Of a DNA stretch of 64,000 nt, positions 16,592 to 24,951 are shown in pieces. The notes under the pieces are model-generated. The model was not told the DNA's origin. It ran no database searches and saw nothing but the letters and a program-made list of their open reading frames with translations. The stretch covers positions 1 to 64,000 of the forward strand of contig JACKIN010000006.1 of NCBI GenBank assembly GCA_020638495.1, written 5' to 3'. The stretch's first letter is position 1; every line of letters starts with the position of its first letter. The position numbers were made by a program, and so were the translations under genes. This stretch comes from Geminicoccaceae bacterium. GTDB lineage: Bacteria; Pseudomonadota; Alphaproteobacteria; Geminicoccales; Geminicoccaceae.

Positions 16592-17653
16592 CTACTGGCT
16601 GGCCCAGGCGTTGAAGCGCTCGGTCAGGGCGGCCTGCCGGTCGACCCAGAAGTCGTCGCTGTAGACCATGGCCCATTCGGCGCGCTCGGGCGTGGTCGGC
16701 AGCTCGGCCTTCACCTCGTCGGACATCAGCGCATAGGCCTCCCTGGAGGGCACGCCGTAGCTCAGATGCTTGACCAGCTCGGCCTGGGTCTCTGGACGGC
16801 TGTAGAACTCGATCAGCTTTGCCGCGGGGCCGGGGTTCGGGCCGCCCTCGATCTGCACCCAGTAGTCCGTGCCGACCCAGAAGCCGGCGGGCCAGGCGAT
16901 GACGAGGTTGCGCTGGTTGTCGCGCGAGGCACCGGTGACCCGGGCATTGAAGTTGATGGTCATGACGACGTCGCCGGCGAGCAGGCGCTGCATGCCGTCG
17001 GCGGGGCTCTCGGCCCAGAGGAGGTCGGGCTTGATCTCGTCGAGCTTGGCGAAGGCGCGATCGACGCCCTCGGGCGTGGCCAGCACGTCGTAGATCTGGT
17101 CGCCGGGCACGCCGTCGGCGACGAGCGCTATCTCGAGCATGATCCGGGCGTCCTTGTAGGCGCCGCGCTTGCCCGGGAATTTCGTGGTGTCCCAATAGTC
17201 CTGCCAGCTCGTCGGGCCCGGGTTCAGCTTGTCGGCGTCGTAGGCGAGCACGGTGGCCCAGACGTCGGAGGCGATGCCGCAATCGTGGGCGGCGTAGTCG
17301 AGCTGGTTGTCGCGGCCGCCCAAGGCGTCCCAGTCGAGCGGGACGAAGGCGCCCTCGTCGCAGCCCTGGATCACCTGCGGGCTCTCGAAGGCGGCGAGGT
17401 CCCAGGTGATCTTGCCGGCCTCGATCTGGGCCGTGAGCTTGGCGTACTCGCCGCCGAACTCCTCCTCGACGACCTTGATGCCGGTCTCCGCGGCGAAAGG
17501 CTCGAACAGGGCCTTTCGGTACGCATCCTGCCAGACGCCGCCCCAGCCGACGACGATCACCTGCTCCTGGGCCGCGGCCGTTCCGGCCATGAGGCCAGCC
17601 GCGAGGAAAGTGGCCACGCCGCCGAGAACAACGCTCCTGAGCCGTGCCTGCAT
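16592..17653 (-). CDS. ABC transporter periplasmic binding protein, PotD/opine type
   Basis: 353 aa from ATG 17653, with a GGGAGGG site 5 nt upstream; the frame extends to 17701 but that part overlaps the operator. The signal peptide ends near TAAAQEQVIVVGWGG. VGWGGVWQDAYRKALFEPFAAE is the typical opening of the spermidine/putrescine-type solute-binding family, and GDVVMTINFNARV and WAMVYSDDFW lie in later conserved regions. It partners the two permeases at 13716-15766, from which it is separated by the GntR gene. Confidence 0.86.
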   Translation of the reverse strand: MQARLRSVVLGGVATFLAAGLMAGTAAAQEQVIVVGWGGVWQDAYRKALFEPFAAETGIKVVEEEFGGEYAKLTAQIEAGKITWDLAAFESPQVIQGCDEGAFVPLDWDALGGRDNQLDYAAHDCGIASDVWATVLAYDADKLNPGPTSWQDYWDTTKFPGKRGAYKDARIMLEIALVADGVPGDQIYDVLATPEGVDRAFAKLDEIKPDLLWAESPADGMQRLLAGDVVMTINFNARVTGASRDNQRNLVIAWPAGFWVGTDYWVQIEGGPNPGPAAKLIEFYSRPETQAELVKHLSYGVPSREAYALMSDEVKAELPTTPERAEWAMVYSDDFWVDRQAALTERFNAWASQ

Positions 17654-17690
17654 CGAACCCTCCCATTGCCCCCGGATGGGCGTTTCGCCT

Positions 17691-17730
17691 CTTGTGATCA
17701 CATGCTATGGCAGGGCAAGCCGTGATGCAA
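17691..17730 (-). promoter_or_regulatory. Promoter and operator of the binding-protein gene; shared motif copy 2
   Basis: On the minus strand TTGCAT (17725-17730) and TAGCAT (17702-17707) are 17 bp apart, a good sigma-70 fit. The second hexamer is the start of TAGCATGTGATCACAAG (17691-17707), the motif also present before gntR. The palindrome TGTGATCACA sits just downstream of the -10, a usual place for a repressor to bind. The start codon is 38 nt away. Confidence 0.6.
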
Positions 17731-17835
17731 GCACGGCCAGACGGTGAAAAAGGCCGGGGAGAAGCGGCGATGGCGACCCTGCGGCGGCGCGTGCCATGCT
17801 GGCGCTGAAGGGCGACGACCAGGTGGGTTTCTGAG

Positions 17836-18288
17836 GTGGCCGACAAGCTGACGCTGGCCGGCATCGAGACCTATCGCGGTGTTGCCTACCCATGGCTCTG
17901 CGACGGCATGGGGCACGTCAATGTGCAGTTCTATGGGACGCTCTATGACGGGGCGAGCTGGCACTTCCTCTCGAAGGTGGCACCCGCGGCCGAGCTTGGG
18001 CCGAACGGGCTGGGCTGGGCGGATGTGCGCCAGCTCATCGAGTACAAGCGGGAGGTCCAGTCGGGCACGCTGCTCGTGGTCCGCACGCGGCTCGTGCGCC
18101 TCGGCACGAAGTCGGTCGAGTACGCGCACGGGCTCCACGATGCTGAGGATGGCGTGCTGTATTCGACCAATGCGACGGTCACCGTGCTCTTCGACCTCGA
18201 GGCGCGGCGGGCAGCACCCCTGACGGAGGCGATGCGCGCCCGCTGCACGAAGCTGCTGGCAGGCACCGGCGATGGAGCCGCGCCATGA
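17836..18288 (+). CDS. Acyl-CoA thioesterase, 4-hydroxybenzoyl-CoA thioesterase (hot-dog) family
   Basis: 150 aa with a GTG start. CDGMGHVNVQFYGTLYDGASW contains the D-x-x-G-H-x-N motif of YbgC/4HBT thioesterases. The fold is a single hot-dog domain of normal length. It overlaps the following dimethylglycine dehydrogenase-like gene (ATGA). In carnitine breakdown a thioesterase of this kind releases glycine betaine from betainyl-CoA, and the linked flavoprotein makes such a role attractive, but this is inference. Confidence 0.8.
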   Translation: MADKLTLAGIETYRGVAYPWLCDGMGHVNVQFYGTLYDGASWHFLSKVAPAAELGPNGLGWADVRQLIEYKREVQSGTLLVVRTRLVRLGTKSVEYAHGLHDAEDGVLYSTNATVTVLFDLEARRAAPLTEAMRARCTKLLAGTGDGAAP

Positions 18289-20561
18289 TCGAGCGTGCGG
18301 ATGTCGTCGTCATCGGCGCCGGCGTGGTGGGGGCGAGTGTCGCCTGGCACCTGGCGCAGGCGGGGAACAGCGACGTGGTGCTGCTCGAGCGCTCGAAGAT
18401 CGGCTCCGGCACCACCTGGCACGCGGCCGGCAACATGGAGACCTGGCGCGCCGATCCCCTGCTCGGCGACATGGTCGACTACACCGTCCGCCTCTTTCCC
18501 GAGCTCGAGGCGGACAGTGGCGTCGCCTTCGGCTGGCGGCAGACGGGGCGGGTGCACTTCACCGCCGACCCTAGGGTCATGGAGAGCTACCGCGCCATTC
18601 CGGCACGGGCGCGGGCGCGCGGCGTCGAGGTCGAGCTGCTCGATGCCGGGGGCGTCGGCGAGAAGCTGCCGATCCTCTCGATTGACGGGCTCGAGGGCGG
18701 GCTCTGGACGCCCAATGACGGCCGGGTGGACCCGACCAACCTCGCCACCGCCTATGCGCGCGGCGCGACGAAGCGCGGCGTGCGGCTGGTCGAGGGCGCG
18801 CCGGTCACCCGCATTCTCGTGGCGGACGGACGGGTCACCGGCGTGGAGACGGCACAGGGCCCGATCCGCTGCGAGGCCGTGGTCCTCGCCGGCGGCCTGT
18901 GGTCCACCTCGATCGCCCGGAGCTGCGGGGTGGCGCTGCCGCTGGTCGGCGTGCAGCATTTCTACCTGCTCACCAAGGCCATCGAGGGCCTGTCGCGAGA
19001 TTTGCCGCTCTTCCTTTCCTATGACGAGCTGCTCTATGGCCGCGAGGACGTGGGCGGCCTCCTGCTCGGCGTCTTCGACAAGAACGCTATTCCGGTCGAG
19101 GCCGAGGACCTGCCGGGCGACTTCTCCTTTGCCCTCCTGGACGAGGACTGGGAGCAGATCGCGCCCAATCTCGAGATCCTGCAGCGGCGCTTCCCGCTGC
19201 TGGCGACGACCGGGATCCGTGCCCACGTCAATGGCCCGGAGAGCTTCACGCCCGACGGCAACATGCTGCTCGGCGAGCTGGACGAGCCCAGCGGCCTGCA
19301 TCTTGCCTGCGGCATGAACTCGAACGGCATCGCGCTCGCCGCCGGCGTCGGCCTGCTCACGGCCGAGCGGGTGCTGGGCCGCCCGTCCTCGCTGGACGCG
19401 ACCCGGCTGGATCCCAGGCGGTTCGCCGGCTTCCAGGGCGGTCGCCGGTACCGCCACGCGCGAATGAGCGAGATTCCGACGGCCGTCTGCATCGGCGAGG
19501 ACGCGGCCTCGCCGCTGCGCGGCATCCGCCGCTCGCCGCTGCACGCCCGGCATGTCGCGGACGGGGCGGTCCTCGAGGCCGTGGCCGGGCACGAGCGGCC
19601 GCTGTGGTTTGCCGCCAATGGCAGTGTCGAGGCCGAGCTCGAGGCTGCCCGGGAGGCCGTGGTGCGTATCGATCGCTCGGCCGACGCGAAGCTGCTGCTC
19701 GCCGGCCCGGATGCCGGGGTGGTGGTCCGGCGGCTCAGCGGGGCCGTGGGCGTCGATCGCGACGATGCGGCGGTGCTCGCACCCATGCTCGACGCGCGGG
19801 GCGGCGTCGTGGCCTGCCCCTGGGCGGTGCGGCTCGACGCGGCGAGCTGGCTGCTGCTCGCCGATCCGGACGGGCTCGGCTGGCTGCGCCGGGCGGTGCA
19901 GCCACTGCCGACGGAGCGGGTGGCCGTGGTCGATGCCGGGGCGCAGTGGGCGGCGCTCGATCTCGTGGGCCCGGCCGCCGAGGCGCTGCTGGCGCGGGTC
20001 GCCGACGATGCGCCGTTGCCGATGCCGGGTCGGGCACGCGGCGCCGGGCTCGCGTTGGGCCAGGGCGTGATTGCCCACCTCGCGGAGGCGCATTGGCGTC
20101 TTCTGGTCCCCGCCGACATGGCGGTGCATGTCGACGAGGCGCTGCGGCGCGAAGGTGCCAGGCCGGCCGGGCACCTGGTCGACGAGACGCTGCGCATCCT
20201 GGCCGGCCGGCCGCGCGCCGGGATCGACGCGACTCCTGTTCACGGTGCCTTGGCGGCGGGGCTGGTCGGGTCGCTGGAGCTGGGTCGCGACTTCGTCGGC
20301 CGGGCGGCCGTGGCGGGCGAAGGCGATAGCGCACCGCGTGCGCGGCTGGTTGCGGCGCGTGTCGAGGCCGCGGCGATCGAGCCGCTCGAGCCCGTGCTGC
20401 GCCGGGGGGAGAATGTCGGCTGGATCAGCTCGGCGGGTCTCGCGGTCGATGGGCGCGTGCCCGTCCTCGCCCTGGTGGAGGGGCCGCTCGACGGGCTGGA
20501 GACGCTGGCGGCCGGCGAAAAGGTCGGGCGCCTGGTCGGCCCATCTAGAAGCCGCCATTGA
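18285..20561 (+). CDS. Dimethylglycine/sarcosine dehydrogenase-like flavoprotein with divergent GcvT-like C-terminal region
   Basis: 758 aa. N-terminal DAO-type FAD domain with VVIGAGVVGASVAWHLAQAG (~8-27) and GSGTTWHAAGNM, whose H46 matches the histidine that covalently binds FAD in dimethylglycine dehydrogenase. GMNSNGIALAAGVG closes the FAD domain near residue 350. The C-terminal ~390 residues look like a degraded folate-binding aminomethyltransferase region; few GcvT signatures are recognisable. Likely oxidises an N-methylated amine. Coupled to the thioesterase by a 4-nt overlap. Confidence 0.82.
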   Translation: MIERADVVVIGAGVVGASVAWHLAQAGNSDVVLLERSKIGSGTTWHAAGNMETWRADPLLGDMVDYTVRLFPELEADSGVAFGWRQTGRVHFTADPRVMESYRAIPARARARGVEVELLDAGGVGEKLPILSIDGLEGGLWTPNDGRVDPTNLATAYARGATKRGVRLVEGAPVTRILVADGRVTGVETAQGPIRCEAVVLAGGLWSTSIARSCGVALPLVGVQHFYLLTKAIEGLSRDLPLFLSYDELLYGREDVGGLLLGVFDKNAIPVEAEDLPGDFSFALLDEDWEQIAPNLEILQRRFPLLATTGIRAHVNGPESFTPDGNMLLGELDEPSGLHLACGMNSNGIALAAGVGLLTAERVLGRPSSLDATRLDPRRFAGFQGGRRYRHARMSEIPTAVCIGEDAASPLRGIRRSPLHARHVADGAVLEAVAGHERPLWFAANGSVEAELEAAREAVVRIDRSADAKLLLAGPDAGVVVRRLSGAVGVDRDDAAVLAPMLDARGGVVACPWAVRLDAASWLLLADPDGLGWLRRAVQPLPTERVAVVDAGAQWAALDLVGPAAEALLARVADDAPLPMPGRARGAGLALGQGVIAHLAEAHWRLLVPADMAVHVDEALRREGARPAGHLVDETLRILAGRPRAGIDATPVHGALAAGLVGSLELGRDFVGRAAVAGEGDSAPRARLVAARVEAAAIEPLEPVLRRGENVGWISSAGLAVDGRVPVLALVEGPLDGLETLAAGEKVGRLVGPSRSRH

Positions 20562-20683
20562 CGTAGAGCGTGGCGCCGGTGACGTAGGAGGCTTCCTCGG
20601 AGACGAGGAAGAGGGCCGTTGCCTCGGCGATGTTCCTGCGTTCGGCCAATGCGCCGACCGGGATGGCACCCTCGATGCGGACG
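20545..20683 (-). pseudogene. Remnant of a short-chain dehydrogenase (C-terminal end only)
   Basis: The minus strand reads IPVGALAERRNIAEATALFL, then VSEEASYVTGATLYVNGGF and a stop at 20545. This is the unmistakable tail of an SDR (loop before the last helix, then the V-x-G-G-x end). About 200 residues of the enzyme are missing. It joins directly to a remnant of a TauD-type dioxygenase near 20680. Confidence 0.8.
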
Positions 20684-21153
20684 CATGTTCTCCACGGCCT
20701 CGTGCTCGTCCTTCAGGCCGAGGCGTGCGAGGCGGCGTTGATGGCGAAGACGCCGCGGCCGCTGTGGATGCCGGCAAGCTCGGCCCCCATCGCCACCATG
20801 CGGGACGAGAGGGACTGGCAGGCCTCCTCGAGGCTGGTGAAGCAGGTGTCGCCGCCGACGGGCGGGACCTCCTCGCCGACGAGCATGACGATGCCGGGCG
20901 GCCGAGCCAGCCAGGCGAGGTCCATGTGCCCTTCCTCGCCGATCACCTTGCCGCTGTCGTCGGGCTCGCGGGCGAAGCGCATGATGTCCTCGTAGCCCTC
21001 GACCGGCGTGTGGACCGGGTTGCCGCCGAACGGCCCGAAGCGCCGCGCCTCGTCGATCATGGCGTGGTCGTCGGCCACGAGGTCGATGCCGCGAATGGCG
21101 GCGCCCAATGATCCGGTGAAAGGCTCAACCTCGAACCGCTCGTCACGCAACAC
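20675..21153 (-). pseudogene. Broken TauD/TfdA-type dioxygenase
   Basis: Starts like an intact gene: GGGAGGG site, GTG, then LRDERFEVEPFTGSLGAAIR. After RGIDL it jumps to ARRFGPFGGNPVHTP, so about 30-35 family residues are absent. The first metal motif survives as GHMDLAW and PVGGDTCFTSLEEA follows. The frame stops after NAASHASA (20713), but the next frame continues with LKDEHEAVENMRPH, the normal sequence of the family, so there is a frameshift. It then runs into the SDR remnant. The distal His and Arg needed for iron and 2-oxoglutarate binding are gone; it should be inactive. Confidence 0.82.
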
Positions 21154-21358
21154 CTGCTCCCTCCCCTGATGAGGGCGCCATCACGGCCGGCCCCACTCAC
21201 CCTTTCGGCAGGTCGCCGCGCCGTGCCTCTGTCAATGCGGAAATGGCGGCAGGCCAGTCCAAGCGACAGACCGCGCTACACGCGGCGCGTGTCGACGGGC
21301 GCATTCTGTGCCAAACCTCCCCCCACAGCCGAAGCAGCAACGAGGAAGGCCCGCGGCG

Positions 21359-22057
21359 ATGCTGAAATTCTACTACAATACGGCTCCGAATCCCATCAAG
21401 GTGGCGCTCTTCCTGGAAGAGGCCGGGCTCGACTACGAGGCCGTGCCGATCGACACGCGGCGGGGCGACCAGCACCGGCCCGAGTATCTGGCGATCAATC
21501 CCAATGCCAAGGTGCCGGCCATCGTCGACGGCGAGGTCGTGGTGTTCGACAGCGGCGCCATCCTCCTCTACCTCGCCGAGAAGACCGGTCAGTTCCTGCC
21601 GGCGCAGACGCCGGTGGCCCGAGGCGAGCTCCTGTCCTGGCTGCTGTTCGTCGCCAGCGGCGTCGGCCCCTATTCGGGGCAGGCTGTGCATTTCCGCCAT
21701 TTCGCCCCGGTTTCCGATCCCTATCCGCGGGAGCGCTACGCCTTCGAGGCGCGGCGGCACTGGAAGATCGTCGACGACCGGCTGGCCGATCGGCCCTACA
21801 TGCTGGGCGACAGCTACACCATCGTCGACATGTCGGTCTGGGGCTGGGCCACGCGCATCCCCTTCATGCTCGGCGACGAGGCGATGGCCGAGTTCCCGCA
21901 TCTCGGCCGGCTGGTGGACGAGATCGGTGCTCGCCCGGCGGCGAAGCGGGCGCTGGCGATCGGTGAGCGGCACGAGTTCAAGGCGGAGCTCGACGAGGAC
22001 GCGGTGCGCAATCTCTACCCGCACCTCCATGCGACCCGGGCGAAGGCGGGAAGCTGA
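21359..22057 (+). CDS. Glutathione S-transferase family protein
   Basis: 232 aa from ATG 21359, with GAGGAAGG upstream. The thioredoxin-fold half has YNTAPNPIKVALFLEEAGLD and NAKVPAIVDGEVVVFDSGAI (cis-proline and gamma-Glu binding S). The helical half includes YMLGDSYTIVDMSVWGW, the usual N-capping box. The arrangement is like Ure2p/YghU or YfcG-type bacterial GSTs that use glutathione for disulfide or peroxide chemistry. It leads a three-gene run with a RidA-type protein and an SDR. The 200 bp before it hold no recognisable gene. Confidence 0.85.
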   Translation: MLKFYYNTAPNPIKVALFLEEAGLDYEAVPIDTRRGDQHRPEYLAINPNAKVPAIVDGEVVVFDSGAILLYLAEKTGQFLPAQTPVARGELLSWLLFVASGVGPYSGQAVHFRHFAPVSDPYPRERYAFEARRHWKIVDDRLADRPYMLGDSYTIVDMSVWGWATRIPFMLGDEAMAEFPHLGRLVDEIGARPAAKRALAIGERHEFKAELDEDAVRNLYPHLHATRAKAGS

Positions 22058-22073
22058 GGAAGGGCGGGTGGTC

Positions 22074-22856
22074 GTGCAGAACGTGATCGAGTTGTCTTGC
22101 TGGGAGAGGCTCGCCGAGGCAACCGCCGGCATCGGTGAAGCTCGCCTCTTCCCGCCGGAGCCGCCACTCGACGCGCAGGGCCGCATGCCCGACGGCTTCG
22201 GCGCCCAGTTCCGGGCGAGCCTGGCGCGGCTCGAGGCGAGGCTTCGGGCGGCGGGCGGCTCGCTGGACCATGTCCTGCGCGCCGAGATCCGCGTCGACCG
22301 GAGCGGGCCCGAGGCCTATGGCGCGCTGCAGGCGGCGTTTCTCGCGGGCTTCGCCGCCATGCCCCGGCCGGCCCGCTGCGTCTCGGCTGCCACCGGCCTC
22401 GCGCATGGCGGGCTGGTCGAGGTCGGGGCGGTGGCGGCGACCGGAGCACCACCCGGCAGCGGGCCGGATGCCGCCATCATCGCCGCCGATGGCCCGGCGC
22501 CCTGCGCGCCCTTTCCACATGCGCGAGCCCACGAGGGCGGGGTCTGGGTCACCGCACAGGTGGGCAGCGATCCGGCCTCCGGCAGCCTGGCACCCGTGCC
22601 CGGCGGCTCCGCTGTCCAGCTCGCCCAGGCCATGAGCAATCTCGAGGCGATCCTCCGCGCGTCGGGCTCGAGCCTCGAGCGGGTCGTTCATCTCCGGCTG
22701 CAATATACCGCAGCCAGCGAGCGGGACCTGCTGGCGCGGCTCATCAAGGAGAGGCCTCTGCCGTTTTGTGCGGTCGAGCTGGCCGAGGTCCCGTTCATCC
22801 CGACCGCCCAGGCCGGGGTCACGGTGAAGGTCGACGCGGTGGCCCGCCTTGGCTGA
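22074..22856 (+). CDS. Tandem RidA/YjgF-domain protein
   Basis: 260 aa from GTG 22074, with GGAAGGG about 9 nt upstream. Two RidA-like units are visible: residues ~1-130 (GGSLDHVLRAEIRVDR, PARCVSAATGLAHGGLVEVG) and ~140-260 (LAQAMSNLEAILRASGSSLE, AGVTVKVDAVARL). RidA proteins hydrolyse reactive enamines/imines using an Arg. The first unit keeps PARC with the arginine; in the second that place reads LPFCAVELAE, so the arginine is lost. It overlaps the following SDR gene by 8 nt. Confidence 0.8.
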   Translation: MQNVIELSCWERLAEATAGIGEARLFPPEPPLDAQGRMPDGFGAQFRASLARLEARLRAAGGSLDHVLRAEIRVDRSGPEAYGALQAAFLAGFAAMPRPARCVSAATGLAHGGLVEVGAVAATGAPPGSGPDAAIIAADGPAPCAPFPHARAHEGGVWVTAQVGSDPASGSLAPVPGGSAVQLAQAMSNLEAILRASGSSLERVVHLRLQYTAASERDLLARLIKERPLPFCAVELAEVPFIPTAQAGVTVKVDAVARLG

Positions 22857-23634
22857 GGGAGCGCTTGCCGGGCGGACCGCGATCGTCACCGGCGCCGCTT
22901 CCGGCATCGGCCGGGGCATTGCCGAGCGGTTCGCGCTCGAAGGTGCTTCGGTCCTTTGCGCCGACCTCGATGGTGCTGCGGCCGAGCGGGTGGCGATGGC
23001 GCTCGGCGAGGCTGGCCATGCGGCGAAGGCCTCTGCGGTCGACATCACCGACGAGGCCTCGGTCGCCGCCATGGTGGATGCGGCGCTGGCCTGGACCGGG
23101 CGGCTCGACAGCGTCGCCGCCAATGCCGGGATCATGGTGGAGGGCGACATTCTCGCCCTCTCGCTCGCCCAATGGAACAGGGCGCTCGCCGTGAACGCCA
23201 CGGGCAGCTTCCTCACCGCGCGGGCCGCCCTGCCGCATCTGGCCCGGAGCGGGGCGGGAACACTGGTCTTCACGGCCTCGACCGTGGGCCTCGTCGGCAT
23301 GAAGGGCACGGCCGCCTACTCGGCGAGCAAGGGGGCCGTCGTGGCGCTGACCCGCCAGCTCGCCGCCGACTTCGCCGGCCGGGGTGTCCGGGTCAACGCC
23401 GTGGCGCCGGGCGCGGTGCGCACCCCGCTCTCGGAATCGCAGTTCCGCGCCAGGGCCACGGACGAGGCGCATTTCGAGGCGCTGCTCGCGCAGGTGATCG
23501 GCCGCTACCCGCTGCCGCGCTGGGGCAGCCCCGCCGAGATCGCCGAGGTGGTGCTGTTTCTCGCCTCCGAGCGCTCCGCCTGGATGACCGGCCAGATCAT
23601 CCCGGTGGACGGCGGCCTGCTCGAGATCAGATAG
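22849..23634 (+). CDS. Short-chain dehydrogenase/reductase
   Basis: 261 aa with a TTG start overlapping the RidA-type gene. The cofactor motif TGAASGIGRGIAERF lies at about 15-29, NAG at about 92 and the catalytic Ser with YSASK (Y-x-x-x-K) near 158. CADLD after the second strand favours NAD over NADP. The classical SDR length and VDGG C-terminus are intact. Its place after GST and RidA suggests oxidation of a hydroxyl group on a reactive catabolite. Substrate unknown. Confidence 0.88.
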   Translation: MAEGALAGRTAIVTGAASGIGRGIAERFALEGASVLCADLDGAAAERVAMALGEAGHAAKASAVDITDEASVAAMVDAALAWTGRLDSVAANAGIMVEGDILALSLAQWNRALAVNATGSFLTARAALPHLARSGAGTLVFTASTVGLVGMKGTAAYSASKGAVVALTRQLAADFAGRGVRVNAVAPGAVRTPLSESQFRARATDEAHFEALLAQVIGRYPLPRWGSPAEIAEVVLFLASERSAWMTGQIIPVDGGLLEIR

Positions 23635-23637
23635 GGC

Positions 23638-24951
23638 TCAGCCCATCTGGGCCGGCAGCCAGAGCGCCAGCGCGGGAAAGGCGATGACCAGGGCGAGCAC
23701 GACGAGCTGCAGCCCGACGAAGGGCCAGATCGACATGAAGATCTCGCCGAGCGTCACGTCGGGCGGGGCCACGCTCTTCAGGTAGAAGGCCGAGGCGCCG
23801 ATGGGCGGGGTCAGGTAGGCGATCTGCATGCTGATGCAGAAGATGACGCCGAACCAGATCGGGTCGTAGCCGAGTGCTCCGACGACCGGCAGGAAGACCG
23901 GCATGGTCAGGATGGCGATGCCGATCCAGTCCATGACCATGCCGAGGAGGAAGAGGATGGCGACGATCAGCAGCAGGACGCCGAGCGGCGGCAGGGGCAC
24001 GGCGGCGATCAGGCCGGCCAGGTACTTCACGCCGCCCGAGAGCGAGTAGATGCTGATCAGCGAGTTGGCGCCGAAGAAGACCCAGATCACCGGGCCGATC
24101 GCCTTGCCGGTCTGGACGACGGTGTGGTGCAGGTCGGCCAGGCGGAATTCGCCGCTGACGATCACCGCCAGCAAGGCACCGGCGACGCCGATGGCCGCGG
24201 CCTCGGTCGGGGCGGCGATGCCGAAATAGATCGAGCCCAGCACGCCGGTGATGATCAGCGCCGGCAGGAAGAGGGCCCGGCCAAGCGCCAGCTTCTCGGC
24301 GATCGGCATCTCGAGCTCGTCCTGCGACGGCGGCGGGGCGAGGTGAGGCCGGGTCTTGGCCCTGACCACGATGTAGATCGCATAGCTCAGCGCCAGGACC
24401 AGACCCGGCACGAGGGCTGCCGCGAACAGGCGCGCGATCGATTCGCCGGCGATCAGGCCGTAGAAGACGAGCACGAGGCTCGGCGGGATCATGGCACCGA
24501 GCGAGCCGCTGGCGCAGATGACGCCGAGCGTGAGCTGCTTGTCGTAGCCGCGGGCCAGCATGGCCGGGAGGGCGACGAGGCCGAGCGTGATGATCTCGGC
24601 GCCGACGATGCCGACCATGGCGGCCATGATCGCACCGGCGAAGACGCAGCCCACGGCCATGCCGCCCGGCAGCCGGGCGGACCAGATGTGCAGGACGGTG
24701 AAGAGCCGCCGCGCGATCCCGCCCCGCTCCATCAGCACGCCCATGAGGATGAAGAGCGGCACCGCGATCAGCACGTAGTTGGTCGAGGCGTCGTAGATGC
24801 GGTTGGCGATCAGCAGGATCGAGTTGAAGCCGAAGAGCGACCAGCCGACGATGATCGCCGTCGCCATGGTGGCGATCGCCAGCGGGGTGCCGATGGCTAT
24901 GAAGAAGAAGAGCAGCCCGAGGACGAGATAGGTCGCGACCTCAGCCGCCAT
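23638..24951 (-). CDS. dctM: TRAP transporter large membrane subunit (DctM)
   Basis: 437 aa from ATG 24951 with about 12 membrane segments. AVPLFILMGVLMERGGIARRL, GASGSLGAMIPPSLVLVFYG-like sequence (here ICASGSLGAMIPPS) and FGIAAPTEAAAIGV are standard DctM motifs. It forms the sodium-coupled channel with DctQ, whose gene overlaps its start by 11 nt. It stops 3 nt from the convergent SDR gene. Confidence 0.92.
   Translation of the reverse strand: MAAEVATYLVLGLLFFFIAIGTPLAIATMATAIIVGWSLFGFNSILLIANRIYDASTNYVLIAVPLFILMGVLMERGGIARRLFTVLHIWSARLPGGMAVGCVFAGAIMAAMVGIVGAEIITLGLVALPAMLARGYDKQLTLGVICASGSLGAMIPPSLVLVFYGLIAGESIARLFAAALVPGLVLALSYAIYIVVRAKTRPHLAPPPSQDELEMPIAEKLALGRALFLPALIITGVLGSIYFGIAAPTEAAAIGVAGALLAVIVSGEFRLADLHHTVVQTGKAIGPVIWVFFGANSLISIYSLSGGVKYLAGLIAAVPLPPLGVLLLIVAILFLLGMVMDWIGIAILTMPVFLPVVGALGYDPIWFGVIFCISMQIAYLTPPIGASAFYLKSVAPPDVTLGEIFMSIWPFVGLQLVVLALVIAFPALALWLPAQMG

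Noticed and set aside
17943..20777. A 944-codon open frame antisense to the dimethylglycine dehydrogenase-like gene
   Set aside because: Very GC-rich DNA leaves antisense frames open by codon bias; the translation is rich in Arg, Pro, His and Gly with no domain, and the opposite strand carries a clear flavoprotein.
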